Positions 1 through 10,840 of a stretch of DNA of 64,000 nt are shown here, one piece after another. Source of the DNA: Hirundichthys speculiger (Eukaryota > Chordata > Actinopteri > Beloniformes > Exocoetidae); assembly GCA_018398805.1 (NCBI GenBank), contig JAGFBZ010002943.1, positions 62,001 through 126,000 of the forward strand. The letters are read 5' to 3'. Position numbers and translations under genes: made by a program. The notes below the pieces were generated by a model. The model searched no databases, had not been told where the DNA came from, and was given only the letters and a program-made list of their open reading frames with translations. Numbering within the stretch: position 1 is the stretch's first letter; each line of letters opens with the position of its first letter.

Positions 1-205
1 ATGCATGGATTTATAAAACTTCTGTCTGAAAGCTTTAGGGAAGCATTCTGCAGATCACTGTGGGATCTGATGTCGATGCTGATGAGCATGTGCTCCTCAA
101 AGTGTTTGCAGGTGTTATAAGTGCAGGTTTATCTGCAGTCATCTGTTGGGAGAGAAACGCACTTCGTTGAAACTCAAGGCACTAAAACAAACTGATTTTA
201 AAATA
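1..205. other. Unassigned upstream sequence
   Basis: I see no gene or repeat boundary in this edge segment. It leads directly into the first MITE copy. Confidence 0.4.
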
Positions 206-706
206 CACTGTTTGCCTTTGCTGTAATTTTTACAGTAAAATACCACAAAATGCCCAGTAAACCTACGACAAAATATGATTACAACAAGTTACTGTAATTT
301 GCATAGTATTATGGGTAAAGTGCCTTTATTTACAGTAACTTGCTGTATTTTTTGAAATTGTGGTAAATTACTGTTGACATTTACAGTAATGCTACTGTAG
401 GCCTTTGTGATGTTAATTTATATGTCTAACTTTTAGTTTTAGTCTTTTAGTATAGTCAATTTTATCTTATTTATTGTATAATTTTAGTTATTTTTATCAC
501 GTCTTTGCACTTATATCTTTTAATTCTCTTATTTATTTGGTTTTAGCCAGTAAAGATGATTTACTGTAAAACATTATTACAGTAAAGATGATATACTGTA
601 AAACATTATTACAGGATTAATACTGTAAGGTGGTAATTACAGTAACTTACTGGCAATAGTGTTGCCAGTAAACTACTGTAAAAATACAACAAAATGTCTA
701 ACAGTG
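206..706 (+). mobile_element. TA-flanked MITE, copy 1 of 3
   Basis: A roughly 500-bp AT-rich non-coding element begins CACTGTTTGCC and ends CTAACAGTG, so its ends are inverted (CACTGTT/AACAGTG). It is bordered by TA on both sides. Many internal TTACAGTAA-type motifs make it self-complementary. The same sequence recurs at 3211-3713 (inverted) and 4320-4790 (direct). This copy carries an internal duplication of a module of about 30 bp (GATGATNTACTGTAAAACAT) that copy 3 lacks. The TA target and lack of coding capacity fit a non-autonomous Tc1/mariner-like element, but the superfamily is inferred. Confidence 0.75.
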
Positions 707-1369
707 TAAATGCCCTTGTACTGAGGACTGCTCTGCAGCTGTTTATGCCTAAAAAATGTTTGCACAAAATGAAAATAGTCAACATCCTCTACGCAGAACC
801 TCCTCAGTCAATGAACTCTTAAAGCTCACTTCCACAAGGAGATTCCTGCTCACAGCTAGAACAACACTTTGTCAAGATTATAAGTCCTTTTTTGTTTTTT
901 TGCTCTTTTTATTGTTAGCTATTTATTATTTAAGTGACAGCAGTATAATTTCCCCCAAGGGACGAATAGAGGATGACTGAGGCTTGAATTATGTGTTTTA
1001 CCTGTTCAGGTCTACAGTGGTGCTGGACTGGCTTAGTGGGGGGGTGGTACTTCTGCTAATGTCCCGGATGAGAGGGTTTTATCAGGCCGCGAAGCATGAA
1101 GCAGGTTTAGTGTTTTATACTGAGGTGCTGCTCTTTTGTCAGACAAAAAACAAGAACAAAACAAAACAAAACAATGGGGATAAAAAGAGAACTGTTCCTG
1201 CTGTGACTGTTTCACTGGTTTCCTGTTAGTTATGGGTCATAACACCAGCAGAAGAGCGCGAGGACACAGCTGTCATCACAGCAGACTGATACAACAGTGA
1301 GGTGCTGCTGGGTGTCAGCTTTTAACAGAAACCTTGTTCAGGTATCGCAGTGCGTGGATTTCATGGAAC
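707..1369. other. Region upstream of the host gene, no gene seen
   Basis: Short open frames occur here but have no recognisable protein character. The sequence changes from AT-rich to CpG-rich near 1370. It probably includes distal promoter sequence of the ARID3 gene. Confidence 0.35.
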
Positions 1370-1668
1370 TGAATAATATATGTCCACACGCGCGTGCACA
1401 TACACCGGGTCGCGTGTCTCCACAGGTGTGAGCAGGTAAGAGGACCGTTAGGTTCACGTTGGCGGGAATCCCAGCTGTTTCCTACTTCAGGTGAACCTGG
1501 TTGAGCCTGTTTCCCGCGAGAGGCTGCGCGTGCGCGTGCAGGAGCTGACGTGTCGGCAGCAGATGGAGCGCGTCCACAGCTCCTCGTGTCAGCACTTGTT
1601 GCCAGAAGCAGCTCGGGCTTCATCCACCTGTCCACACCTGACAGTTTGGTTGCGGAGCGCGAGGACCG

Positions 1669-1707
1669 ATGTCGGACAGCGGGCGCGCGGGGACCAGCTC
1701 CGCTGTG
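1669..1707 (+). CDS. arid3c: Candidate alternative 5' coding exon of the ARID3 gene
   Basis: An ATG at 1669 opens 13 codons (MSDSGRAGTSSAV) that end exactly at a good donor, GTG|GTAAGT, at 1708. An AG acceptor at 1796-1797 would remove a 90-bp intron. It would join in phase 0 to an open frame from 1798 that runs without a stop through GGGMKLEAVMENL into exon 1. The protein would then start about 36 residues earlier than the ATG at 1867. The acceptor's pyrimidine tract is weak and no transcript is available, so this is only a candidate. Confidence 0.25.
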
Positions 1708-1866
1708 GTAAGTGTTTCTGTTTCTGTTTCTGGCGGCAGCAGGTTGATCAGAGGCTGATTAGAGCAGCTGGTAACCTCAGTGCGCCTGCATCCGCAGCTC
1801 GGCTCTCTGTGCGCCGCGCGCCGCAGCCCGCCGCCCGGCGCGCAGCCCTCGGCGACCGGAGGCGGC

Positions 1867-2298
1867 ATGAAGCTGGAGGCGGTCATGGAGAACCTGCAGC
1901 GGCAGCAGGCGGCGCGTCTGGCGCTGGAGGAACAGCTGCGGCAGGAGGAACAGCAGGAGGACCTCCGCTCCGCCGTAGAGTCCCAGATCCAGCAGGCTCT
2001 GGCTCTCCGCCACTACCAGGCGGCCGTGCGCGGCGCTCTGGCTGCCGGCGGCTCCTTACCTGGCCGCGAGGACGCAGACTCCAACGCGGATCTGAACGAG
2101 AAGCAGTGCGCGGAGGACGGACTCGGCGTGGACGAGCAGGAGATGGTGGATGTGGCGCTGAGCCGCTCCCAGAGCGCTGCGGCAGCCCGACTCCTGACCA
2201 GAGTCCCGGCGGCCCTTGTCCCGACTTCACGCGCGCACTCTCCATCTGCGCAGCCGCAGTCCCAGAACGAGTGGACGTACGAGGAGCAGTTCAAGCAG
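1867..2298 (+). CDS. arid3c: ARID3-family transcription factor, exon 1 (N-terminus)
   Basis: This exon encodes 144 residues from the chosen start. The N-terminus MKLEAVMENLQRQQAARLA is the conserved opening of ARID3 proteins. The MENLQ-QQAARLA form and the NEWTYEEQFKQ end look most like ARID3C rather than ARID3A or ARID3B. After a Q/E-rich, probably helical stretch (residues 10-55) there is an acidic segment (about 65-95), then an Ala/Pro/Ser-rich linker, then the first residues leading into the ARID domain. The exon ends in phase 0 at CAG|GTAAGA. ARID3 proteins are nuclear and bind AT-rich DNA. The ATG at 1867 was chosen because homology starts there; an in-frame ATG at 1780 or a spliced upstream start is possible. 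Paralogue assignment is inferred from memory of the family. Confidence 0.8.
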
Positions 2299-2349
2299 GT
2301 AAGACGGCATCCGCCACCTGGACATCCTGAGCGCGCCTACAGTCTCCTA

Positions 2350-3210
2350 AGGCCTTTATTAAATGTTTGAGGCATGTTTTGTTCAAAATGCTACACCCAC
2401 ACCTTTACACCTCTGTTCATTGCAGCCAGTTTTGGGGGGTTTAGTCAGCATCCAGTCCACTCCCTCTTCCTCACGGTGCGCCTCTTTTGAATTGGGCATT
2501 AAAGTTTTGTGTTACCAACTTCTTGATGTGAAGATGGGTGGAAATAAAGCAGGGGAAGCTGGATAATACCACTCTGATCTGGGGCTGTGACCCCTTTTAG
2601 AGGTGGTATTAACATCCATCCTGAGTGATCCAATCACAAGTGGATAGCCTTAAGCACAGATTTAAATACAGCAAGGACGCATTTGAGGACGTATTGAGAT
2701 CTGATCGCTAAAACTACATGGCAGCTAGTCTGGGCCACATTGTTTTAACAGTTGTTTTAATCAGAGCCACACTGAAGGGTTGACTTCATAACTCACACCT
2801 TCTATGTGGGCAGAAGGACGTAATACTTTATGCAGCAGTGGTATTATGGTAAAGTGTTATCAAAGAACAAACCAGTAAGCTGGAGTCATAACGGCTGACA
2901 ACATCAGACAACAAAACCATGGACATTACTTCTTCCTTTTTCTTCAATTTAATAGTTAAAAAAAATAATACATTTGATTTAAAAGCGCCTTTCAGAGCAT
3001 ACAAGGACATTTTGCAGATAAATAAAACCACAATAATAATAATGAATCAAAACAACATAGGGACAATACAACAATGAAATTAGTGTCAGTTTACAAATTG
3101 AATGCGATTTTGAACAGATGAGTTTTGAGTCTGGACTTGAACTGATGATATCAGGATATCATTTACAACACACCCCATCTCCGTTGTGATCTCTCTAAAG
3201 CCTTTTGTTA
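2350..3210. other. Start of intron 1, no feature seen
   Basis: This is intronic sequence of ordinary composition. Short open frames here have no recognisable features. Confidence 0.4.
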
Positions 3211-3713
3211 CACTGTTAGACATTTTGTTGTATTTTTACAGTAGTTTACTGGCGACACTATTGCCAGTAAGTTACTGTAATTACCACCTTACAATATTAA
3301 TCCTGTAATAATGTTTTACAGTATATCATCTTTACTGTAATAATGTTTTACAGTAAATCATCTTTACTGGCTAAAACCAAATAAATAAGAGAATTAAAAG
3401 ATATAAGTGCAAAGACATGATAAAAATAACTAAAATTATACAATAAATAAGCTAAAATTTACTATACTAAAAGACTAAAACTAAAAGTTAGACATATAAA
3501 TTTACCATCACAAAGGCCTACAGTAGCATTACTGTAAATGTCAACAGTAATTTACCACAATTTCAAAAAAATACAGCAAGTTACTGTAAATAAAGGCACT
3601 TTGCCCATAATACTATGCAAATTACAGTAACTTGTTGTAATCATATTTTGTGGTAGGTTTACTGGGCATTTTGTGGTATTTTACTGTAAAAATTACAGCA
3701 AAGGCAAACAGTG
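3211..3713 (-). mobile_element. TA-flanked MITE, copy 2 of 3 (inverted)
   Basis: This is the reverse complement of the element at 206-706, beginning CACTGTTAGAC and ending GGCAAACAGTG. TA flanks both ends (GTTA on the left, TATA on the right). Like copy 1 it has the duplicated internal GATGATTTACTGTAAAACAT module, so these two derive from one longer subfamily. Confidence 0.75.
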
Positions 3714-4251
3714 TATATTCCATGTATTTGGATATTTTCTAATTTCATTTATTTTTGTTCATCTGTTGGATAAAGCTGGAAAATGAACCTGAGGTTGTTC
3801 TTGTTTTTCTCAGTTTAGTGCATCGGTGCCTCTCACAGGTAAAAAAGAAAAAAACACAGTGTATTTGGTTTTTGTGAGGGAACTCATGCACATGTTTATT
3901 TGCATATATGGTTGGGGAGCGAGAGTTGCACGTGAAGACGTGAGTTAATACTGGGTGTGAAGAGATGAACTTGGAGCTGTCCACTCGTAGTTGAATCCTT
4001 CAGGGATGGATGTTAATACCTGTGTAAACCTCGCAGGTCTGAGCTGCCGGCTGAGTCGTTTCCAGATCAAAGCTTTCCTACACAAACTGACAGAGCTGCC
4101 ATATCAGAGTTTTTGAGTTGCTAGTGATTTCAAACACCCAAATAAACAGTCTCTGTTGCAGAAAAAGTGACTTTTTTGATGTGTCATTTTTAAATCACCC
4201 ATTTCTCAGCGTTGAAGTCGTTTAAGCAGTCACAATGATCACGTCTGCATC
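3714..4251. other. Intronic spacer between MITE copies
   Basis: No gene or repeat is recognised here. The spacer ends at the poly-G run. Confidence 0.35.
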
Positions 4252-4278
4252 GGGGGGGGGGGGGGGGGGGGGGGGGGG
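4252..4278 (+). repeat. Poly-G tract
   Basis: A run of 27 consecutive G, followed by T and five more G, lies 41 bp before MITE copy 3. A homopolymer this long is prone to length error in assembly. Confidence 0.9.
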
Positions 4279-4319
4279 TGGGGGCTTTTGTTCACTGTGG
4301 TCACAAAACAGTTAACCCT

Positions 4320-4790
4320 CACTGTTTGCCTTTGCTGTAATTTTTACAGTAAAATACCACAAAATGCCCAGTAAACCTACCACAAAATATGATTACAACA
4401 AGTTACTGTAATTTGCATAGTATTATGGGTAAAGTGCCTTTATTTACAGTAACTTGCTGTATTTTTTGAAATTGTGGTAAATTACTGTTGACATTTACAG
4501 TAATGCTACTGTAGGCCTTTGTGATGGTAAGTTTAGATGTCTAACTTTTAGTTTTAGTCTTTTAGTATAGTAAATTTTAGCTTATTTTATTGTATAATTT
4601 TAGTTATTTTTATCATGTCTTTGCACTTATATCTTTTAATTCTCTTATTTATTTGGTTTTAGCCAGTAAAGATGATTTACTGTAAAACATTATTACAGGA
4701 TTAATATTGTAAGGTGGTAATTACAGTAACTTACTGGCAATGGTGTTGCCAGTAAACTACTGTAAAAATACAACAAAATGTCTAACAGTG
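4320..4790 (+). mobile_element. TA-flanked MITE, copy 3 of 3
   Basis: This copy has the same orientation as 206-706 and is close to it in sequence. It carries the single internal module, so it is about 30 bp shorter. The flanking TA pair is not visible here (CCT before, TTG after), which suggests a deletion or mutation at the borders. Confidence 0.7.
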
Positions 4791-5220
4791 TTGTTTTTCA
4801 TGAATGATTTTCAAGTTGAAGACTTTCTGTCATCTTAAGAGTTAAAGTTTGTCCTCTGCACTTGTCCAACACACACACCTGGTCATCGTTTTGTTCTGAT
4901 ACTGGGGCTCGGCTGAATGGACCGGGTCTTTAGCAGATAGCTGGATGCTTCATGGAGACTTCACTGTTCACACCGGTGCTGCATAATAAAGTTAACATGT
5001 TAAGGTAGATAAGATACCATAGTCCGTCACTGATCCCACGAGACTGCAGCAAGAGAACAAAACTGACAGAACCAAAATGTTCTTATTTAAAAATAGTTGA
5101 AACAAAGATGCTATTGAAGGAGTGCTCTCTGCACTGGACCAACTTTTAAAAGCAGGTGTTTTGGCTCTTCTTATGAAATACGGTGCAATCTAATTCATGT
5201 TCACGTTTACATCCGGGTGT

Positions 5221-5750
5221 TACAACCCAAATTCCCCAAAAATTGTGATGTTGTGGAAAACGTATAAAAACAGAATGCATTACTTTGCAAATCTCATATA
5301 TATATTTTTTATTACCAACAGAACACATCTGGATGTTGAAAGTGAGACAATTTATAATTACATGAAAAAATGCAGCTCATTTTGACTTTGATGGCAGCAA
5401 CTCATCTACAAAAGGCTGAAAAAGTAATTGGTGCGAATCAAAAACAAATGTAGGAGCCTTTGACAGCTAATGAGCTGAATTTGCAGCAGGTCAGTAACAT
5501 GACTGGGGAGAGACGGAGCATTTCACAGACGTAAAGATGGGCAAAGGTTCACCAATCTGTGACTAACTTGGTCTAAAATTGTGGAACAATTTCAGAAAAA
5601 TGTTACTCAACATAAAATTACAAAGACTTTGGAGTCAGAATGTTCTTTATGCTAAACTGGTAATAAATATGTGTTTATGAGATTTGCAAATCCTTGCATG
5701 CGGATTTTATTTATGTTTTTCACAGCATCCCAACCTTTTTGGAATTGGAG
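5221..5750. mobile_element. Teleost-type MITE with AACCCAAATTCC termini
   Basis: The left end reads TACAACCCAAATTCC. The right end reads CATCCCAACCTTTTTGG then AATTGG, the complementary arrangement. Internally the halves mirror each other: TTTGCAAATCTCATA near the left end and TTTATGAGATTTGCAAA near the right. No transposase frame is present. I recognise this as a dispersed fish element type, probably Tc1/mariner-derived. A fragment of the right half recurs at 44008-44075. Confidence 0.6.
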
Positions 5751-5754
5751 ATCT

Positions 5755-6290
5755 GACTTTTGTGGTCTCGATACTGATATTGATGTCTGGGTTTTGCGTA
5801 TCAGTCAGTATCTGACACCAATCCGATACCGTTGTTGAATCGATGTATAAACAGTCATTTCATAAGATAAAATGTAACAAAATAATACAGCTATAAATGT
5901 AATGAACTGGTATTTATTTGATACAAAAGATACACAACTCGACTAAAGCAGCAATAAATAACTGTCTACATTAAAATTCAAAATAAAGTAGAATGAAACT
6001 TAAATAAATTAAATAAAATATAGCAGCTGAAACTCACAATCTATATCATCATTCGTCAGCAACAAATGAAAAGAGAGCAGATTAACACACGATTTCTCAG
6101 TATCAGGATCAATAACGTTGCCATGGTGGATCACAGTAACAGAGCTCAGCTGATGATGTCTTTTTATTTTCATGGAAACTTGGAGTCAACATACTCAGAG
6201 TTTCATTTTTGAAACAGAAAATTTAGAGTTTCACATCTCAGGGTTTGTCAACTCCAGTTAGGTTTTTAACTCGGTCTGTTGAGCCTCCTT
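5755..6290. other. Possible hAT-derived fragment, otherwise unassigned
   Basis: The GATACTGATATTGATG and CCAATCCGATACCG phrases at 5765-5835 resemble the palindromic GATACCG-type ends of some fish hAT elements. No second end or TSD was found. The remainder has no recognised feature. Confidence 0.25.
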
Positions 6291-6554
6291 TCTGAAACGG
6301 GTCTGAGGTGTTGGTTCGCTCCAACTCCAGCCAGAACGAACTTGTCCTGGAGAAGCGTTGGCTGTAAAAACACAGATGAGATGATTCCAGTTTCCTGTAA
6401 TCTACGAGTACAACTATGCAGCTAATTAGAGTTTGGCAGGCTGTGGGCAGCAGGGTGATGCTAACTTTAATGTTGGACTGAGCATGTTACCCCACCAGTT
6501 ACCTTCATAAAGATTGTACAGAGGTAAAGGTAACTTGTGCCGGAACAACACTTG

Positions 6555-6794
6555 GCAGTGGTAACTTATATACCGCTTTATCCACACCATCAAGGTGCCC
6601 TCAGAGCGGTTTACGTTGACCTCTCATTCACCCAGTCACACACCAGTGGACGGCTGCCAGACCCACTGGGGGCCAGTTAGGGTTCTGTGTCTCACCCAAG
6701 GACAATTTGGCATGTGGACAATTGAAGCTGGGATCAAACCACTAACCTTCCAGTGACTGGACGACCCGCTGTACCAACTGAGCTACAGCCGCCC
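6555..6794 (-). mobile_element. tRNA-derived SINE
   Basis: Read on the minus strand, the element starts GGGCGGCTGTAGCTCAGT, with an A-box-like TAGCTCAGTTGG and a B-box-like GGTTTGATCCC about 40 bases later. This is the internal promoter layout of a tRNA gene. A body of about 170 bp follows, ending AAAGCGGTATATAAGTT. The long non-tRNA body and imperfect cloverleaf mark it as a SINE rather than a functional tRNA gene. Confidence 0.65.
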
Positions 6795-7169
6795 CATGCA
6801 TGCCATGCAGGAGCTTATCTGTACATGATAGACCACTGGGTCCCTCCTCCATGCTGGGTCTATCGATGTTAGGGCGACAGGTCTGTGGGGAAGATGGATG
6901 AGATCTTTTTGGTACAGGAACAAAGCAGGAAGTCTCAGATGTTTGTGGAGTAGCTGGTCTGCACAGCTTTCAGGACTCTGGGACTGACCTCAGTGTCAAT
7001 TCCTCAATGTCCTGTGACCACCTCCTCAGTCCTTTTGATCACAAGTTGCCTCTGGCAGTTGACAAACCGTTGAAAAGTTGGAAATGTGGCAGAGAGATAT
7101 GTGGTTGAAAATGCCAGTAACGGCTGGGAATGCGCTGGGTTGCTGTATTTGTAGTTTAGCATCAGCAGA

Positions 7170-7238
7170 GCCGATGACATCACAGACGGCGTCGTCTCCA
7201 GCTGATGACATCACAGATGGCGTCGGCTCCAGCTGATG
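7170..7238. repeat. Short tandem repeat, about 31-bp unit
   Basis: The phrase CTGATGACATCACAGA followed by GGCGTCG-CTCCAG occurs twice in tandem, with a third partial unit. Each unit carries a TGACATCA (CRE-like) word. Confidence 0.6.
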
Positions 7239-7370
7239 GCGGGATGTTAACAGCCACTACAATAACACTGGTGAATTCTCTCAGTAAATAATAAGGATGA
7301 AAACTCACAGCTTACAGTTCAATATATTCAGGCTGCAGAAACGATGTTTCACAGTATCATATCCATGATT

Positions 7371-7910
7371 TCACCATCTGTTCCTGACAAGCACTGCAAT
7401 TCCACTGTTTTTGCTTTTCCCGCTCCTGTCCGTCTTTATTGCCTGAAATTCAAGCAGAGAGAAGCTGGAGTCGGGAAAATGCTCCTGCAGCCATATTTTG
7501 GTGAAACACATTAAACTGGATTCCCGTAACTGCAGATTTGTCCTCTTCAGCGCTTCAAGCTCATCCATCTTGTTAGCGAGAGAGCTCATGTTCCCCATTA
7601 TGAAGGAGGGAAGAGCTGGTTTAAACTCCTCCTGCTCCTCCTCTGCATCTGCAGCGTCTCCTCCTCAACTCGTGGGGGATTTGGGGTCTCGGTCTGGTCA
7701 TAACTTGGTTTCTTGATCTTTCAAACAGCTGCTCCTGCTTGTAAATAACTCTTGTCGCTGTGATTGCTCATCATAACAGGTGGTGAAAAATGAAAAAGGT
7801 AACCAAGAAAAATCCCTCAAGCAGCACAGCATCCAAACCAAGATGAAAAACAGTTCAAAAACCAGTGTTATCAATGAAAAAGACTTAAAAAACAAAGCAA
7901 AATCCTAGCG
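7371..7910 (-). pseudogene. LINE 5' region with endonuclease N-terminus, copy 1
   Basis: On the minus strand, residues beginning MGNMSSLANKMDELEAL and continuing through CFTKIWLQEHFPD and SGKSKNSGIAVLVRNRW match the start of the apurinic-type endonuclease of fish non-LTR retrotransposons. The preceding 300 bp (to 7910) is the matching 5' leader; it recurs with the same layout at 47270-47540. The frame breaks soon after the endonuclease start and no reverse transcriptase follows, so this is a dead fragment. It lies antisense to the host gene. Confidence 0.7.
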
Positions 7911-8282
7911 ACTACTGACGGAGCTACTGCAACAAGCTGCCGCCACAAACCAAGGTATTCGAGAAATAACATACAGACAATGTAGAACAACCTTGGAAAA
8001 AAAGTGTGATTAATAAAAGATGCCAAATAGTTTAGAGCATCACTAGACCTGTGTGCTGTTGTGACATCGAAACGTTCTGCCAGATGTGCTCTTTCACCTT
8101 CACATGTTTGACCTGAACATCTGTCATTCTGTAGGCCTACAAGATTTTTAAAAAGCCTTTTTTAGTGTGTAAAAAAAATCTCAAGGTCTTCCCCAGGCCC
8201 ACCCCACATCAGCTGCATTAAGATCCATATTTCATTTAAATTTAAATTAAAGTCATTCAACCTCAGAAAGTTTTTCATTTAA
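7911..8282. other. Intronic spacer, no feature seen
   Basis: No repeat boundary or coding signal is recognised between the LINE fragment and the piggyBac element. Confidence 0.35.
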
Positions 8283-8924
8283 CCCTCATACTGCCGACTG
8301 GGGTCCTCTCGGACCCCAGAGGTGTACTTTTTGTTATATCTCAGAGGTGCTTTATTCTATAATTCCAATTTTTCATGACTTTGTCAATCAATTTGTTCCT
8401 AATGATGTCATATGATTTTTTTCTGTTTCTGTCTTTATCTGTGCTTTTTAAAAATTCCAATGCATTGGGGTCCAAGAGGACCCCAGTCAAACTCTCTAAT
8501 TCCGCCTATGTATTTTTAATAGATGGAACCATTTATTGAGTCAATGTTTGCCATGGGTCCTAATTTAAAGTATCACACACTCTCAGGGGGGGTGGGGGCA
8601 CTCTGTCAGTCATTTTGAGGGAGATAGACACAAATGCAGCAGAGACAGATTCAGTCATGTGCTCTGTCAACAACACAAAATACTGCTCCTCCTAAGGTAA
8701 GACGACTTTCAAAGTGAGGAATAAAATACATAATTCCATCCTAAAAATGTATATGACTATGAAATGGAATGTTTAAGTTCTATTTTACAAGATAAGACTG
8801 TAAAATAGTTTGTAGTGCATTTGATTGCCACACTGCAAGCCTCAATCCGTGCAGCAATGACCATCATGGGAGTAGGGAAAACTCCACCTGCTGATGTCCA
8901 ACACTTGGCTGAAAACTTACTTGC

Positions 8925-9050
8925 AAAAAAAGGTGTTGCCTTTGCTCCTGAAGCACAGATAGAAAAGTAGCAAGTACTTGCTCCTTCTGCCACATGCCAG
9001 TATGTCCTGACCATAGCAGGAGACAAATTGTGTGCCATAACTGTCTATAG
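8925..9050 (+). pseudogene. piggyBac transposase C-terminal cysteine-rich domain remnant
   Basis: This frame reads KKRCCLCS, then one in-frame TGA stop, then a stretch with TCSFC, VCPDH and CHNC motifs before the terminal TAG. The order C-x2-C, C-x2-C, C-x2-H, C-x2-C is the zinc-binding domain that closes piggyBac transposases and binds the element ends. It lies inside TTAA-flanked piggyBac termini in the expected orientation. The catalytic DDD core is absent, so it encodes no working transposase. Confidence 0.75.
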
Positions 9051-9291
9051 TCCAGAGTTCAAACAACAGTGCTGCCACCAGTGTTAAGTTCTTGGGGATA
9101 ACAATCAGCACTTTTTTCTGCATTTGACGTAATGTGCATTCCTTTTACATTATAAACAAATTGAAAAATCTCAGTTTGAATTGCATTTATTCAACCTTTG
9201 TTTTGAATATCGACTTTTGTATTAAAATTCAAATAAAATTAAAATGTAGTGACATTTAAATGATTGTGGGTTTATTTAAGTTTTTTATATA

Positions 9292-9657
9292 CAGTCATGG
9301 AAAAAATTATTAGACCACCCTTGTTTTCTTCAGTTTCTTGTTCATTTTAATGCCTGGCACAACTAAAGGTACATTTGTTTGGACAAACATAACGATAACC
9401 ACAAAGATTGCTCATAAGAGTTTTATTTAAGAGCTGATATCTTACCATTTTCCATGGTTTTCTTGATTATAACCTAAATCACTTAAGTTTTTACATCAAT
9501 AGCTATGGCGTTGTACTGCCAAAAACACTGCTTTTATGCATTCAGTGTTTTCTTTTCTGTCTGTTTTAGTCACATGATGACGTTTAGTGGTACCAGGTAT
9601 TAAAATGAACAAGAAAGTGAAGAAAAAATGGTGGTCTAATAATTTTTTCCATGACTG
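9292..9657. mobile_element. Nested Tc1/mariner-like MITE
   Basis: The left end is CAGTCATGGAAAAAATTATT and the right end is its reverse complement, AATAATTTTTTCCATGACTG. TA flanks both sides. The inverted repeats extend about 70 bp with few mismatches, and there is no transposase frame. It sits wholly within the piggyBac element, so it inserted later. Confidence 0.85.
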
Positions 9658-10150
9658 TATATTGGGTTCAAAATTACCTTGGTTGGTTTCACCATATAAA
9701 TACAACACAAATAATGTTTACTTGAAATTACTGAACACTAAATTATATCAGAATCAACTCTAACGTGACTACCATAGAGAGGGAAAAGCTGCGCTGTAGC
9801 CTCATTCTTTAACTGATTTGAAAAATTTCAATGGATTTGTGCTTAGCTCAGATAGGATCTTAATTGCTGTAAAGGAGATCATAAAATTCCACTGTTGACA
9901 TTTTTGGGTTAAAGAAAAGTATATTTTCGTTTTATAAAATATGCAAATTAACTATAACTTTCTTAAAATAATAATAATCTGTTGTTTTTTTCCTCAAATG
10001 ACATTAAATACATCAGTAATAATATTCTGAGAAGAAAAAAGTTGTCATTTTTCTTTGATGGTTGTTTATTACAGTATTTATTCTTGGGGTCCGCACGGAC
10101 CCCAGTTGGTAATCCATGTATGCGAAATATGTCAGTAGAATGAGGGTTAA

Positions 10151-10840
10151 AAGGACTGTTATGAATTGATCTGAAGAACAGCTTTGAAGACTGTTTCAGT
10201 CAACATGAGATAAATCCTTGATTTAAAACAGTTTTTAAATGTATTATGAAATAACTCTATGAAGTAAATGCAAAAATAAACAGATTAAATAACATAGCTC
10301 AACAAATAAAGTATTTTATCTAAAAAGGGAGAATCTTTATTTACTTCAAGACAGAATTAGATGGCCATGGCACATTATTTGCATAAAAGAGATGGATATA
10401 AATAGAGTCAGGACATAAATGTGGCTTTAAGCTCACTTGAATGGAAATGGTTTACAATGGCACACAGGGATCCCTTCAAGATGCAAGATGTCATGGTTTT
10501 GTGTTTTTGCTCTTGAGTTTTATGATTTTCTTCTGTTTAGTTTTAGTCTCATTTCCTTCTGCCTTTGTTTTGTGTTTCATTTGGTTGATTGACTTCCTGT
10601 TTAATTTTAAAGTGTTTTTCAGTGACTATTTTATGAGGGGCCTACTTTTGTTAGTGCACTCAAACACAGTGGGCGTACTTATGCACAAAGAGCACGAATG
10701 ACTGCTGTCTCAATTTTCAAGCTGTTATTTGCTGTTGCATCAAGAGGACAACTTTCTTCTTCTTCTTCCTTGACTGGTTCACAATTTAACACCAAGTTTG
10801 TAATTCTTATTTATTTTTTCTGTCAGTTATAAAGCCGAAA
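10151..10840. other. Intronic sequence, no feature seen
   Basis: An 86-codon open frame at 10441-10701 is hydrophobic because of T-rich sequence and has no family character. No repeat end is recognised. Confidence 0.35.

Larger units (their letters stand above)
1370..2340 (+). promoter_or_regulatory. arid3c: CpG-rich promoter/first-exon region of the ARID3 gene
   Basis: The GC content and CpG density rise sharply compared with the AT-rich DNA on both sides, with many CGCG, GCGC and CCGCGG-type words. The first coding exon lies in its 3' half. CpG islands commonly mark vertebrate promoters of developmental transcription factors. No clear TATA box is visible, so the transcription start is not fixed. 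Donor-like GTAAG words at 1436 and 1708 leave room for upstream non-coding or alternative exons. Confidence 0.6.
8283..10146 (+). mobile_element. Deleted piggyBac element
   Basis: The element starts CCCTCATACTGCCGACTG and ends CAGTAGAATGAGGG, with TTAA immediately outside both ends (8279-8282 and 10147-10150). TTAA is the diagnostic piggyBac target. Subterminal palindromes of GGGGTCC...GGACCCC type lie at 8300-8320, 8468-8485 and 10085-10105. Only a C-terminal remnant of the transposase remains (8925-9050). The 1.86-kb length includes a later 366-bp insertion at 9292-9657. It is non-autonomous. Confidence 0.85.

Noticed and set aside
1491..2330. 279-codon plus-strand open frame rich in Arg, Pro and Gly
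   Set aside because: It overlaps ARID3 exon 1 in another frame and is a by-product of GC-rich sequence with few stops.
6720..6794. Possible tRNA gene on the minus strand
   Set aside because: The A and B boxes are followed by a long SINE body and the cloverleaf is imperfect.
10441..10701. 86-codon hydrophobic open frame that could suggest a small membrane protein
   Set aside because: Its hydrophobicity comes from T-rich DNA; there is no family match or supporting context.
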